Assembly: GCA_036346375.1 (NCBI GenBank)
Contig: CM070500.1
Coordinates: 71,676,525-71,740,524, forward strand
Direction of reading: 5' to 3'
Length of the DNA: 64,000 nucleotides
Origin: Guadua angustifolia
Taxonomy: Eukaryota > Streptophyta > Magnoliopsida > Poales > Poaceae
Shown: positions 23,141 to 33,713 of the stretch, one piece after another
Layout of the letters: the number at the start of each line of letters is the position of its first letter
How positions within the stretch are numbered: the first letter of the stretch is position 1
Program-made: the position numbers and the translations under genes
Notes under the pieces: generated by a model
What the model was told of the DNA's origin: nothing
Database searches by the model: none
Seen by the model: the letters and a program-made list of their open reading frames with translations, nothing else

Positions 23141-24670
23141 TGAAAGTGCATCTAGGCCCTTAATGATTTTGGTGATTAATGACAACAAGATTAAGTGACT
23201 AATGAGTGTTTTGAGTATGGTGAATGATAGATACGCCATGGAAAAGTCACTTAAGAAAAGAGATCCTCAATTTGAAGAAGAAAAGGCGTCGACTAAACTC
23301 AACGATCACAGTATGTACTTTTAATTTTATTTGAGTTTAAGGACAACCGCATTATAAAGAGGATAGGGCAAGAAATAGCTTTGGAATGATCGAATGTGCT
23401 CAAAGATGAATCCTAGTGTAAGTATGGGTAAATGTGTGAAGTCCTAGGGCAAAGTGTTCAAATTAGTTCGAGTATCCTAACATTTGTTCGAATGTCCGAT
23501 CCGACCCCTGCTGTTCTGGCAAAATCCGCTTCGAATGTCCAACCTCGCCTCGAGTATCCGAGCCGACCCTCTCGCTGGTCCATTTCTATTTGGTTGAATG
23601 TCCAACACCGGTTCGAGTATCCGAACGACCCTCTCTGCTAGGGCTAAGTCTTATTGGTTCTGGACTATCCAAAGTATGGTTCGACCGTCCAACAAAGGTG
23701 TTCTGTTGCCCTAGTTCTAATTAGGTTCGGACTATCCAAGGACGTTCGACCGTCCAACCGAGTGTTCCATTGCCTTAGTTCTATTGGTTCGGACTATCCA
23801 ACATGGGTTCGGACTATCCTAACAAAGGTCGGGTCAAGTGAAAAATGGCTAGTTTTGGGAGGCCTTAAATACCTCCCCACTCCCACCTACCAACTAACAA
23901 GTGCATTCAATTCATTTTGAGTTGTGCTCTCTCTCACTCTTGAGCTCTAGTGTTCTTCCCTCTTGATCTCTTGATTAGCAAATCTTTTGGGGGAAATCTA
24001 GTTGAGAGTTTGAAGGCTCTAGAGGTTGTGATTCATCTTGAGCACTTGGTTCATCTTCGCTTAATCTCTTGCCGGATCTTTTACTCTTAGAGGTTGAGGA
24101 CTCCTAGACGGCTAGGAGTTGCCGGTGAGCCCCCAAGCTCGTGTGGGACGCCGCCGGAAGTTTGTGAGGGTTGAATCCACCTCCGCAAGGGAAGGATTCA
24201 AAGAAAAGTAGGTGAGTGCTTAGTGCAACACCTAGAGGATTAGGGTTGAAAGAGACTCCGGCTTTGTGCCGCCTCAACGGAGACGTAGGATCCCCTCAAG
24301 GATCCGAACTTGGAGAAAAATCGGTGCATCTCTCTTGTTTGTAAGTTTTGAACTTGTCCCTTTGTGCTTAGCCTAATCTTTTGGGGATTCAAGGGTTTGG
24401 TAGCTTCATGCAATAGATATTGGGTGGATCTCATAATCTGAAGTTGTCCTAGCTTAGAAACTTTATTTGGTAGTAATCTAGCCCCTCAAATAACTCAGAT
24501 CTACTTTTTAGGGTTTTCTTGCAGCAGCTGAGTATCCAAAAGACATTCGGACTATCCGAACCACTCGACAATCAAGGTATTTTCGACTATCCGAATAGTA
24601 AATTTCGCTATGATTTAAATTTGAAATAACGCCTATTCACCCCCCTCTAGGCGACATATCGGTCCTTTCA
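23141..24670 (+). repeat. 3' LTR of the SIRE-type element
   Basis: This LTR matches 13124-14657 closely. Most differences are one- to three-base changes at CAG/CTG/CCG/CGG sites, for example within the palindrome array at 23465-23825. It ends CTTTCA, followed by the target duplication. Confidence 0.93.
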
Positions 24671-24675
24671 AAGAA

Positions 24676-26239
24676 ATCCTGTGACCTACTATGATTATCA
24701 AGATTGTCCGTCAATCAAGTGGCCAACTAAAATGCATCTGAGGAGAGTGTTCTTCGCATTCGGAGCTTGCATTAAGGCGTTCTATCACTGTCGTCTATTG
24801 TTGTGCGTGGACGGCACATTCTTGATCGGGAAATACAGAGGGCAAATACTGACAGCTGTGGGCGTCGATGGGAATAACCAGATTCTGCATATTGCCTTTG
24901 CCTTCGTAGAAAGCGAGAACTACGAGAGTTGGCTGTGGTTCCTACGAAATTTGAAGATCGGGGTGGTCAAAACTCGTCCAGATGTGTGCGTGCTGCATGA
25001 CAGGCATGCTAGCTTGCTTAGTGCTATCAACCAGCTGCAAATAGGGGAAGAGGAGCCATTCCGATGGCCTGACTTGCAGAGTCGATGGTACATGAGGCAT
25101 TTGGGTGCAAACTTCTATAAGCAATTCAGGAACAAGCAACTAATGAAAATGTTCAAAAGACTATGTAACTACAACCAGGAGAGCAAGTTCCGAACTCTAT
25201 GGAAAAATCTTGATGACTTGACAAGGAAACACAAGGAGCAGATGAACAACATTAGTGGCAGTGGAACACAAGAGCAGGCGGAGCCTCTTTTCCCCCTGCC
25301 AACAGAGGATGAGGCGACTAACCGTCGTCGGAGGCAAAAGCCAATCAAATGTTTCTGACCGATCAAGCACGAACCGAAGAGAAGTGGTCATCGTTATATG
25401 ACACACATGGTGCCGATACTGTGTGATGACCACTAACTTTGCAGAAGTTTACAATTGGGTAATGCGAGGTATGAGATGTCTTCCCTTGGTAGGAATTGTC
25501 GAGAGAGTCTTTGAGGGTACAACCAAGTACTTTGTGGACAGCATGCAAACACGACATAGTAATGAGAGATGAGAAGTTCTTGTACTCTTCAATGATCACT
25601 AAATACATGGATGAGAAGACTCTGTATATGCCAAACACGAGCTATCAAAGTTGGTGCACGGACATTTGCGCTCGAGGTGATCTACAGGATAAAGGAAGGC
25701 GTGGAACCAACCAGAGGGTTGTCACCCAGAGTGCATCTTACAGTCGAGTGCAAATGCTCGTGCAACAAGCCATACCTTTTGCATGTGCCATGTTCTCATG
25801 TCATAGCCAAGATGTGCTTTATTCGAATGCAACCTAGTACATACCTATCTGAATATTTTATGAAGGAAAGGGTGATGGCAACTTGGCGCCAAGAGCTTTA
25901 TGGCTATGGGTTGTGGATTCTTTCACCACAACTCCTAGTGTTGATGAAAGGTTCGGGTCCCCGATCTTGATGCGAGAAGAGGGAAAGCAGGCGTCAAAAA
26001 CAAGGCGTATAAGAAATGACATGGATGAGTCAGTAGCTAGCAAACGCGTGAAGAAATGCTCATTGTGCAACCAACGAGGACATACGTTCAAGAACTGCCA
26101 AGTACAAAACGAAGAAGACGAAGGAGGAGATGGCCACCGATCACGCGACGACGCCATCGCACCGGATGACAAGCGGCTTTGCAATATCATATGTCATATA
26201 TCAAATTTATATTTCATCGATGTAACGTGTGTTGTATGA
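24676..26239 (+). pseudogene. MuDR-like transposase, catalytic and C-terminal part
   Basis: Reading resumes with TYYDYQDCPSIKWPTKMHLR. The MULE transposase core follows, with CVDGTFLIGKYRGQ (first Asp, about 24807) and CVLHDRHASLL (second Asp, about 24990), then the region expected to hold the Glu. A SWIM finger (CKCSC...PCSHVIA, CXC...CXH) lies at about 25748-25805. A CCHC knuckle (CSLCNQRGHTFKNC) lies at 26057-26098, close to the C-terminus near 26237. The domain order matches plant MURA-type transposases. Stops and frame changes after 25358 separate the core from the SWIM domain. Confidence 0.88.
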
Positions 26240-26438
26240 ACTCTGTTTTGTACCTAGCTGCTATGAGTGTTGTGTCTCGATAAATTGTTGTAACTGCTTG
26301 TGATATTTTGTAATGAGCTTCTCCGCTTTTTATGTGCGATTTGTTTCAACATATTGTTGTGATGCTTGTGCGCTTTTACGGACTCTTTTGTTTACATATG
26401 TGTTTTGGTTCTAACTTCTTTTTTTGTAAATTGCAGCG
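26240..26438 (+). other. Spacer between transposase and PMD gene
   Basis: This 200-bp T-rich stretch ends in TTTTTTTGTAAATTGCAG, a good 3' splice site just before the next coding block. It could be an intron joining the transposase to the PMD exons or a separate gene's leader. Confidence 0.4.
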
Positions 26439-27655
26439 ATGGTCACCGTGCCCGCTTCGCCACTACTGTCCCAAAGGAGGGAGGGACCTCAGGTACTGGC
26501 GTCCTTCGACCTAGGCCAAAGACAAAGAGCCCCGGACGATCGATCCGCGTGGGTCCACAGTAACATATCAAGATTTAAATTTGTAAACATGTTTGTTCAA
26601 GCAAAGATGACTAGTGCAAAGACCGATATTAATGACATGTCTTTGTTTCTTAGGCTTCGGCTTGTGGTTGCCGCCCTCGGCGGATGGTGGAGCACCAGGG
26701 ACGCAGTTCCCGTCTGACGGTCGCCGATCACCGCTCTGTGGATCGGTGGAGGCCGGAGACGACACCTTCCATCTCCTCGCTTGGGAGATGACGATCACTT
26801 TGCAGACGCCTCCTACCTCCTCGGCCTCCCGATCGCCGGTGCGGTTGTGGTGCCCAGGGACGCCCCTAAGGATCGGCGCTGCAATGCTTGACAGTTCGCG
26901 GGTGTGCTACCACCTCACGTGTCTGAGACCTTCGAGCACACGCACGCATCGACCTTGAGCTGGCTTGGACAATTTGTGGTACGCCGATAGCATTTAAAAC
27001 TAAATTGTGTATGTATCGCTTAAAATAACAAGTGAGCTTTATTTTACAACAGGAGCAGATCGTCGAGCCGGGCCGACGACCGAGCCTCGGCCGCCACCGA
27101 GGCGTACTGCTGTGGCTCTTCTACGATGCATGTTCACGACGCCCCATGGGGATAGCGTGGATAGGTACCGTGCGCCATGAGGGAGATCGCGGGCGCACTT
27201 TGACGCCGCGTTACAAGATTCTCGGGATCGGCCATGTTGCGCCACCTACCGTGCACTCTGCGCCGTGTACACGGATCGCTGGTCAGCGACCTTCGAGGAT
27301 GTCCACCGCTCGACAAACCGTGGGCATACGAGAGGTTCCAAATCGGCGTTCCAGATCGACTGCGCAACAGACAAAGATGCAAAGCGGTGATTTATGTCGA
27401 CGGTCCGACCATGGGCACCATCTGGTGCTAGCGACGGGTAAGATATTGCAACCGTGATTTTGGTACTTTTTGTTTAACTTTTCTGAGTACTAACGGTTAC
27501 GTTCTATCTTGACTACAGCCTTCCTGGGCGCACACGGCTGTGCGGGTAGCCTACCCGCATTTCATCGCTGCGTTCGACCACCTCACCGAGGACCACGTAC
27601 GCAGGGCCAGGTTCGGAGGAGGAGGCCTCCCCAGAAGCGAGGTCGACAGTAGTTT
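26439..27655 (+). pseudogene. Plant mobile domain (PMD, aminotransferase-like) gene carried by the MULE
   Basis: Three blocks in shifting frames match the PMD pattern. Block one (26640-26960) has the LGRWWRP/GEMTITL-type region, read here as WEMTITLQ, then DASYLLGLPIAG and PPHVSETFEHTHASTLSWLG. Block two (27050-27430) has MFTTPHGDSVDRY and a YERFQIG region. Block three (27520-27655) has RVAYPHFIAAFDHLTE. The blocks are separated by T-rich introns with GTA/CAG borders. PMD proteins occur in plant MULEs and Gypsy elements and as host silencing factors (MAIN/MAIL1). Frame breaks are frequent, so it appears broken. Confidence 0.72.
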
Positions 27656-27894
27656 CTTTTGATTTTTATTCTTGGTAGTATATTATGTATTTAGTTAATC
27701 GTTTGAAATATGTTGCACGAACAATTTCATTCGCATTTTTTGTAATTTAAATCTTATGTACTTAGTTAATCCTTTCATCAGCTAGTAACTTTGTCACACA
27801 CCTAGTAGCTTTATCGATCAAACGACAACACTCGCACCACGCTTCTCGGCCGAGATGACAACACGCCGCACCCGCCAGATCAAACGACAACACG
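27656..27894 (+). other. AT-rich spacer 3' of the PMD gene
   Basis: T-rich sequence without coding features leads into the tandem array. It contains a repeated phrase, CTTAGTTAATC, at about 27690 and 27760. Confidence 0.4.
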
Positions 27895-28690
27895 CGCCAG
27901 ATCCGACAACACGCAGATCCCACTTTTCGACTATAATGACAACACGCGGTTTCGTGGTCGCGAGTGCCTTTTCCGATTTTTGAACTTCGTCGGGCATGCC
28001 CACCAAAGTTGCCCATAGATAAGTGGTAGCCCATGTTGCGTAAAGACTCATGATTTTCTTCGTAATTTTGGGCAAGATCCGGTGGGCCCAATGAGGCTAC
28101 GAAACCCCTAAGTGGCCCACGATTTTCGCGGTTTCGTGGCGCGCTAATGCCTTTTTCCGATTTTAGAAACTCGCGTCAGCAAATGCCCGCCTGTGTCGCC
28201 CATAAATAAGTGGTAGCCCACGCTATGTAGATCACTTGTGATTTTTTGTGATTTTCGCAATATCCGGTGGGCCCATGAGACTACTTAAAACCCTAAGTGG
28301 CCACGATTTTCGTGGTTTCGTGGTCGCTAATGCTTTTTCCGATTTTTGCAACTTCGCGTTGCAATGCCCACCTGTGTCGCCTCAGAATAAGTGGTAGCCC
28401 ACGCTATGAGATCACTTGTGATTTTTTTGTGATTTTTGGGCAAGATCCGGTGGGCCCCGTGAGGCTACGAAAACCCCAAAGTGGCCACGATTTTCGCGGT
28501 TTAAGGTCATGAAAGTGCCTTTTCCGATTTTCGCAACTTCGTGTCGGGCAATGTCCGGCAGTCGCCTTTGATAAGTGTTGCTCACGTTACGAGATCGCTC
28601 ATGAATTTTTTCGTAATTTTGGGTCAGATCCGGTGGGCCCCGCTAGGTAAGGAAAACCCCTAAGGGCCACGATTTCTCGATCGGGTTACA
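27895..28690 (+). repeat. Tandem array, ~183-185-bp unit, over four copies
   Basis: The phrase CCGGTGGGCCC recurs at 28079, 28264, 28447 and 28630, giving periods of 185, 183 and 183 bp. Each unit also has CCACGATTTTCG, a CTTTTTCCGATTTT block and ATAAGTGGTAGCCCACG. A partial first unit begins near 27900. The array lies between two converging genes of the MULE. No ORF is conserved across units. Confidence 0.9.
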
Positions 28691-28745
28691 ACTTAACACT
28701 CTTCATTGAGACATAAAACTAGGATGCGAAAATAATGGTTACAAC

Positions 28746-29400
28746 TTAACGCTCATCGAGTGCATCGAGGCCACTTCCCTTCTCCCATGCCTCCTGGGGC
28801 TTCTCTAGCACGACGTGCCCTCTCTCGCTTTCTCTCTCTCTCGGCCTCCTTCTCCTCGGTTTTTTCGACGTGCCTCCTCGCTCGGCGTGCACACGTCAAT
28901 TATTGAAGTCGCTCCTCGAGGTCCGCTTGCGGTTGGCTTCATCAAGTAGCCTTTGGTGCTCGGGGTTGATCTCCTCGTCATACCACTTCTCAAATTCACA
29001 CATGATGAGGAGGCGATCGCATGAAACATAAATTAGCAATGTTTCATTCACAAATATTACGACAGTAAATGTAATTGTTACCAGTTGGCGCTTCTTGATT
29101 ACCTACTCCGTGGATCGAAGGCGAGTTGCGGCACATCCAATACCTCCTCTTCCAAGTCGAATTTCCCAAGAATAGACAAGCTCGCAATGATCTCCGACAG
29201 CACATCGGTGGGACAACTCCGCAAGGTACGAGGAGGTCTCGACACGCGTTGCGCGGCAACTCAAGCACCTCCCACTTCTTTTCGCCTTCCCTTTCCTTTT
29301 CCACTGCGACGCCTCGGCATTTTTTCTCTTCTTTTCTTCCTTCCTTTCTCCTTCGCTTTCTTTGGCCGATGGATGATCAAGAATTCGATTGAACACAAAG
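28746..29400 (-). pseudogene. Antisense basic gene at the right end of the MULE (function unknown)
   Basis: Read on the minus strand from inside the right terminus, a frame begins near 29390 with many Lys/Arg/Glu (ERKEEKKRKNAEASQWKRKG). In shifted frames it continues with PTDVLSEIIASLSILGKFDL and EEEVLDVPQLAFDPRS. A probable intron spans about 29080-28990. The last exon ends HVVLEKPQEAWEKGS and a stop near 28747. I do not recognise the family. Its place, converging on the transposase from the opposite terminus, is like mudrB in maize MuDR; homology to mudrB is not claimed. Confidence 0.5.
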
Positions 29401-29439
29401 GTTTAACAGGTGCTTAAATAGAGGGAAAAGATTCTATCG

Positions 29440-29735
29440 CCATATGGTTGGGCGACAGGGGTGCGTGTCGCCCAGCCATTCATCGATTTATTTCCTGTCG
29501 CCATTTCATTGGGCGACGGGATCATGTCGCCATTTCATCGGGCGACAGGCATCAGTCGCTAGTTGATCAGGCGACAGGAGGCTGCGAGGGTGACGTGGCC
29601 TCCTGTCGCCCGTGTGTTTTTCTATTTAGGCCCCTGTCGCCCAACCAACTGGCGACAAGGGTATATTTCTGAGATTTTTTTTTCGGTGGTATATTTTTGA
29701 AATTTCGAATAAAAAATGTATTATTAAAAAAATAC
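29440..29735 (-). repeat. Right terminal inverted repeat of the MuDR-like element
   Basis: This is the reverse complement of the left terminus: TGTATTATTAAAAAAAT at the outer end, with inner TGTCGCC...GGCGACA palindromes at about 29446-29475, 29497-29525, 29524-29552, 29555-29580 and 29634-29660. On the minus strand a TATTTAAG motif near 29410 could drive the antisense gene. Confidence 0.85.
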
Positions 29736-29974
29736 CTTGTCTGTAGGGGACTACAAGACCAACACATTACCATATCCTGCATGATGAGATAGGCTTCTCC
29801 CCTGATGATCTGTAGGAGCTGGTTCACTCGCTGTCCTATGTGTAAGTAGATTTTTTTTAGAAAAAGGAGTTGTCTCCGGCCTCTGCCAAAGCACACAGCC
29901 CGGTCTTATTACAAAATTTGTCAACCGCTCATCAGCACAATTGCGAAACAAGCATTACAAAAATGCATCAAAGC

Positions 29975-32900
29975 TTAAATATAGCAAAGTCTATAATTAT
30001 GCCGCCATCCATTATTAGCCAGAAGCTGCATTGCAACAACTTCGAGACGCAAACACATAAAGCGAAAATCCACTCGAGCCTCTTCACGCTGCAGAAGCGC
30101 CCAAAACCTCAACCAATATGTTGCCCTGAAAATGGCCTGCAAAAAAGAAGTGTAACTTTTGTTCTGAAACACAATATCATTACGACAACACCAAATTGCC
30201 CAACAAATAGCCGCCACACCAACAAAGATCTTATATTTATGATGATTCCCAATACCATTAAGCCATGCCCTCATCATATGAGACAATGAAATAGGAGGTC
30301 TTAGCCCAGTAGCAACATGAATTATTCACCAAATCAATCTAGCATGATGGCAATCGAAAAAAAGATGATTTATTGTTTCGTTACAATCACAAAAACAACA
30401 CTTTTGGTTGCCCACCCAGTTGCGCCTAGACAAATTATCCTTTGTCAATATAACTCCACACTGAAGGTACCAAAGGAAAATCTTAATTTTTAGAGGAATC
30501 TTCAGTTTCCAAATAAAATAATGGACAAAAGGAGTACCCTGATTCATCTTAAAAAGATACATAGATCGAACCGAAAATTGACCATTTTTACATAACTGCC
30601 ATAGAAAAATATCCTTTTCACGAGATAACTGAATATGAGCAATTTTAGCAACTAGGCAAAGCCAACTGTTTAATCTGTCCCCCACTAATGCACGACGGAA
30701 AGAAATATGAAATGGCACCTGATCAAAAACCTTTGCCACCGTAATATGGGGATTAATAGCAATATTATATAGATCAGGAAATTGCGCCTTTAGAGGACAA
30801 ATACCCACCCAAACATCTTCCCAGAATCTAGTTTGGGACCCATCGTTAATTAGGAACGACCCACAACTTAGAAAATAATCTTTAACCTTCAAGAGACCCT
30901 TCCAAAAATGAGAATCAGTAGGTTTAATCTGAACCTGAGACAAAGACCTCGAATACAAATACTTATTCCTAATCAACGACTACCAAGTCCCCTCTTCATT
31001 TAATAATTTGAACAACCATTTGCTCAAAAGACATCGATTCTTTATCAATAGATTAGTTATACCTAACCCTCCTTGATCTTTAGGACGACAAAGAATGTCC
31101 CATTTTGCAAGATGATATTTCTGCTTTTTACCACTACCTTGTCAAAAAAACCTCGATCGATAAGAATCCAATTTCTTTAAAATGTCCTTCGGGAGCTCAA
31201 AAAATGACAACATATACATCGGCAAATTACTAAGTACTGAATTTATTAATACTAAAGGACCACCATAAGACAAATGTTTAGCCTTCCAAGTACTTAGTTT
31301 CTTTGCAAATCGATCTTCAACTGCACTCCAATCAGCATTACGAAGCTTACGATAATGCATTGGTATGCCTAAATATCGAAACGGAAATGTACCAATTACG
31401 CAACCAAAAAGCTGAGTATATTCAACCTCATATTGTTTTGCCTCACCAAAACAAAATAATTCACTTTTATGGAAGTTTATCTTTAGACTAGATAATTGTT
31501 CAAATACACAAAGTAATAACTTCATATTCTTTGCTTGTTCCAAATCATGGTCCATGAACAAAATAGTATCATCAGCATATTGTAAAATAGACAAACCATC
31601 CTCCAGCAGGTGAGGGATAACACCTTTTATCTGGCCATCTTCCTTTGACCGCTTAATCAAAATAGCTAACATATCCGCAACAAAATTGAAAAGAATAGGC
31701 GACATGGAATCTCCTTGTCGAAGACCCTTCTTCGTCTGAAAGTAGTGCCCAATGTCATCATTAATTTTGATGCCCACACTACCTCCAGAAACAAAACTTT
31801 CAATCCATTTGCACCACTTCGGACAGAAACCTTTCATTCGTAAAGTTTGTTGAAGAAACGGCCAAATAACTTTATCATAAACCTTTTCAAAATCAATCTT
31901 TAAAATGACCCCATTAAGTTTCTTAGTATGTAATTCATGAATTGTCTCATGTAAAATCACAACTCCCTCCATAATGTTTCGACCCAAGCATAAAAGTCAT
32001 GCGAGATGGATGAACAACATTCCCAGCAATGCCACAAAGCCTATTAGTGGCCACCTTAGTAAAAATTTTGAAGATGACATTAAGAAGACAAATAGGCCTA
32101 TACTATTGAATCTTTATAGCATCCTTAATTTTTGGCAAAATTGTAATGACACCAAAATTCAGATTGAATAATGGTAAGCTATGTTCAAAGAAATCATGGA
32201 AAAGAGCCATCACATCTCCTCGAATTAAATCCCAAAAAACTTGAAAAAACTCAGCTGGAAATCCATCAGGGCCAGGAGACTTATTATGATCCATTTGGAA
32301 GACTGCCTCCCTTACTTCTTTTTCAGTGAAAGGAGAAGTAAGAAATCTATTCTCCTCCTCCGTCACTTGTGGAATATCAACAATGTGCTCCTCAACCATA
32401 CTAAAATTATTATCTTGAGGCGGACCAAAAAGCCCTCTATAATAGCTAGTAATATAATCTTTCAATTTAACATCCCCAACTATGACTCCCTCATCTTGTT
32501 CTAACTTGAAAATCCTATGTTTTCTATATTTACCATTAGCAACTAGGTGAAAAAATTAAGTGTTATCATCCCCTTCCAACAAAAACTTAACTTTAGCCCT
32601 TTCGTACCATTTTATCTCCTCTTCTCTCAACAAATGAACCAACCTATCCTTGAGAGAATGTTTTAGAAAAATATCTTGATCCGAAAGCATATTGATTTCT
32701 GCCTTCTTATCAATTGAATCAATCATATCAATAAGTTCCTTTTTCTCTTTCCTATTATGACCAGCAACATGTTTAGCCCATCCTCTCAAATATTGCCTCA
32801 GAGATCTAATTTTATATTGCCATCTTTTCATAGCCGTTTGACCTCGGGATTCCGAATGCCAAACTTTCACAACCAAATCGTAAAAACCCTCTCTAAGAAG

Positions 32901-33650
32901 CCAACCCCGTTCAAATTTGAAAAGCGAGTGATGAACACAATGAGAGGACGCCCCAGTATTCAAAAGTAACGGAGTATGATCCGATTGGCTTCTATCTCTA
33001 GCCTCCACCGTGGAAACAGGAAATTTATATTCCCACTCCGTACTTACTAATACCCTATCAAGTTTTTCAAAAGTGGGATTATTTCCACTACTACCCCAAG
33101 TATAATGTCGACCAGACAATTCAATTTCTTTGAGATCAAGCGATTGAATAACCATATTAAATAAATCCGGCCACTTAGTCTCAAAATTAGATTTATTTTT
33201 GTCCTCAGGCCTACACATAATATTGAAATCACCACCAATAATATATGGTAATAATTCTTTGCTACATACCTGAGCCATTTCCACTAGAAAAGACTTTCTA
33301 TGATGTGGTTGGGCAAGACCATACACAGCATATAACGCTCACTTAAAATCATCATTTTTATTCCTGAGAGTAAACTTGACATAAAATTCCCCCTCATCTA
33401 TACCTCCAATATCAAATATAGACATATTAGCTCCTAAAAGAATGCCACCCGATCGACCATGAGGAGCCATACAATACCAAATAAAATCCCTACCGCCACA
33501 CAATTTCCTCAAGGTCACATCTGGGAACTAAGCCCGACCAATTTCCATGAGAGCAATAAAATTAATTTGCTCCGCTTTTACCAAATCCTCTAAATAACCA
33601 TGTTTAGCCAAGTCTCCAAGACCTCTGCTATTCCAAAAGACCCCTTTCAT
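29975..33650 (-). pseudogene. LINE ORF2: endonuclease, reverse transcriptase, zf-RVT
   Basis: The start at 33650 gives MKGVFWNSRGLGDLAK, the N-terminal Asn motif of AP-type endonucleases. GGDFNIMCR and a SDHTPLLL motif follow (about 33230 and 32960). The linker FLLEGDDNT precedes the reverse transcriptase (SPGPDGFPAEFFQVFWDLI about 32280; catalytic YADD at 31569-31580). Frame 30976-30326 is the zf-RVT region (CCFCDCNETINHLFFDC) and 30286-29975 the terminal WAIWCCRNDIVF block. The product would nick target DNA and reverse-transcribe the LINE RNA. At least six stops or frame changes make it inactive as written. Confidence 0.9.
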
Positions 33651-33713
33651 TTAAAACTCAATTTGGATGGCGTTATGGGTTTTTTTATTAATACGACCCA
33701 CCTTATGCATTTT

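Larger units (their letters stand above)
13124..24670 (+). mobile_element. SIRE/Maximus-type Copia retrotransposon
   Basis: LTRs of 1,534 bp (13124-14657) and 1,530 bp (23141-24670) bound an 11.5-kb element. The flanking duplication AAGAA (13119-13123 and 24671-24675) is exact and lies within the MULE transposase. A primer-binding site (14660) and polypurine tract (23129-23139) are present. Gag, protease, integrase, reverse transcriptase and RNase H are in Copia order on the plus strand. They are followed by a long non-coding stretch and a further coding region, as in SIRE-type elements. The near-identical LTRs suggest recent insertion, and many frame breaks may not be real. Confidence 0.95.
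11235..29735 (+). mobile_element. MuDR-like (Mutator superfamily) autonomous-type element, interrupted
   Basis: Long terminal inverted repeats lie at about 11235-11480 and 29440-29735. Between them are a MURA-type transposase (11908-13123, resuming at 24676), a PMD gene remnant (26439-27655), a 183-bp tandem array (27895-28690) and a minus-strand basic gene (28746-29400). The SIRE-type element at 13124-24670 is a later insertion, so the original element was about 7 kb. The outer termini pair ATTTTTTTAA on the left with TTAAAAAAAT on the right. I could not identify a convincing 9-bp target duplication, so the outer limits are good to a few bases only. Confidence 0.88.

Noticed and set aside
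27895..28690. Possible CRISPR-like or satellite array
   Set aside because: Units are contiguous 183-bp tandem repeats, not short repeats with unique spacers; it lies within a plant transposon.
11223..29744. 9-bp target duplication of the large MULE (TAGCTGTCA versus TTGTCTGTA)
   Set aside because: Too few matches without gaps to count as a duplication.
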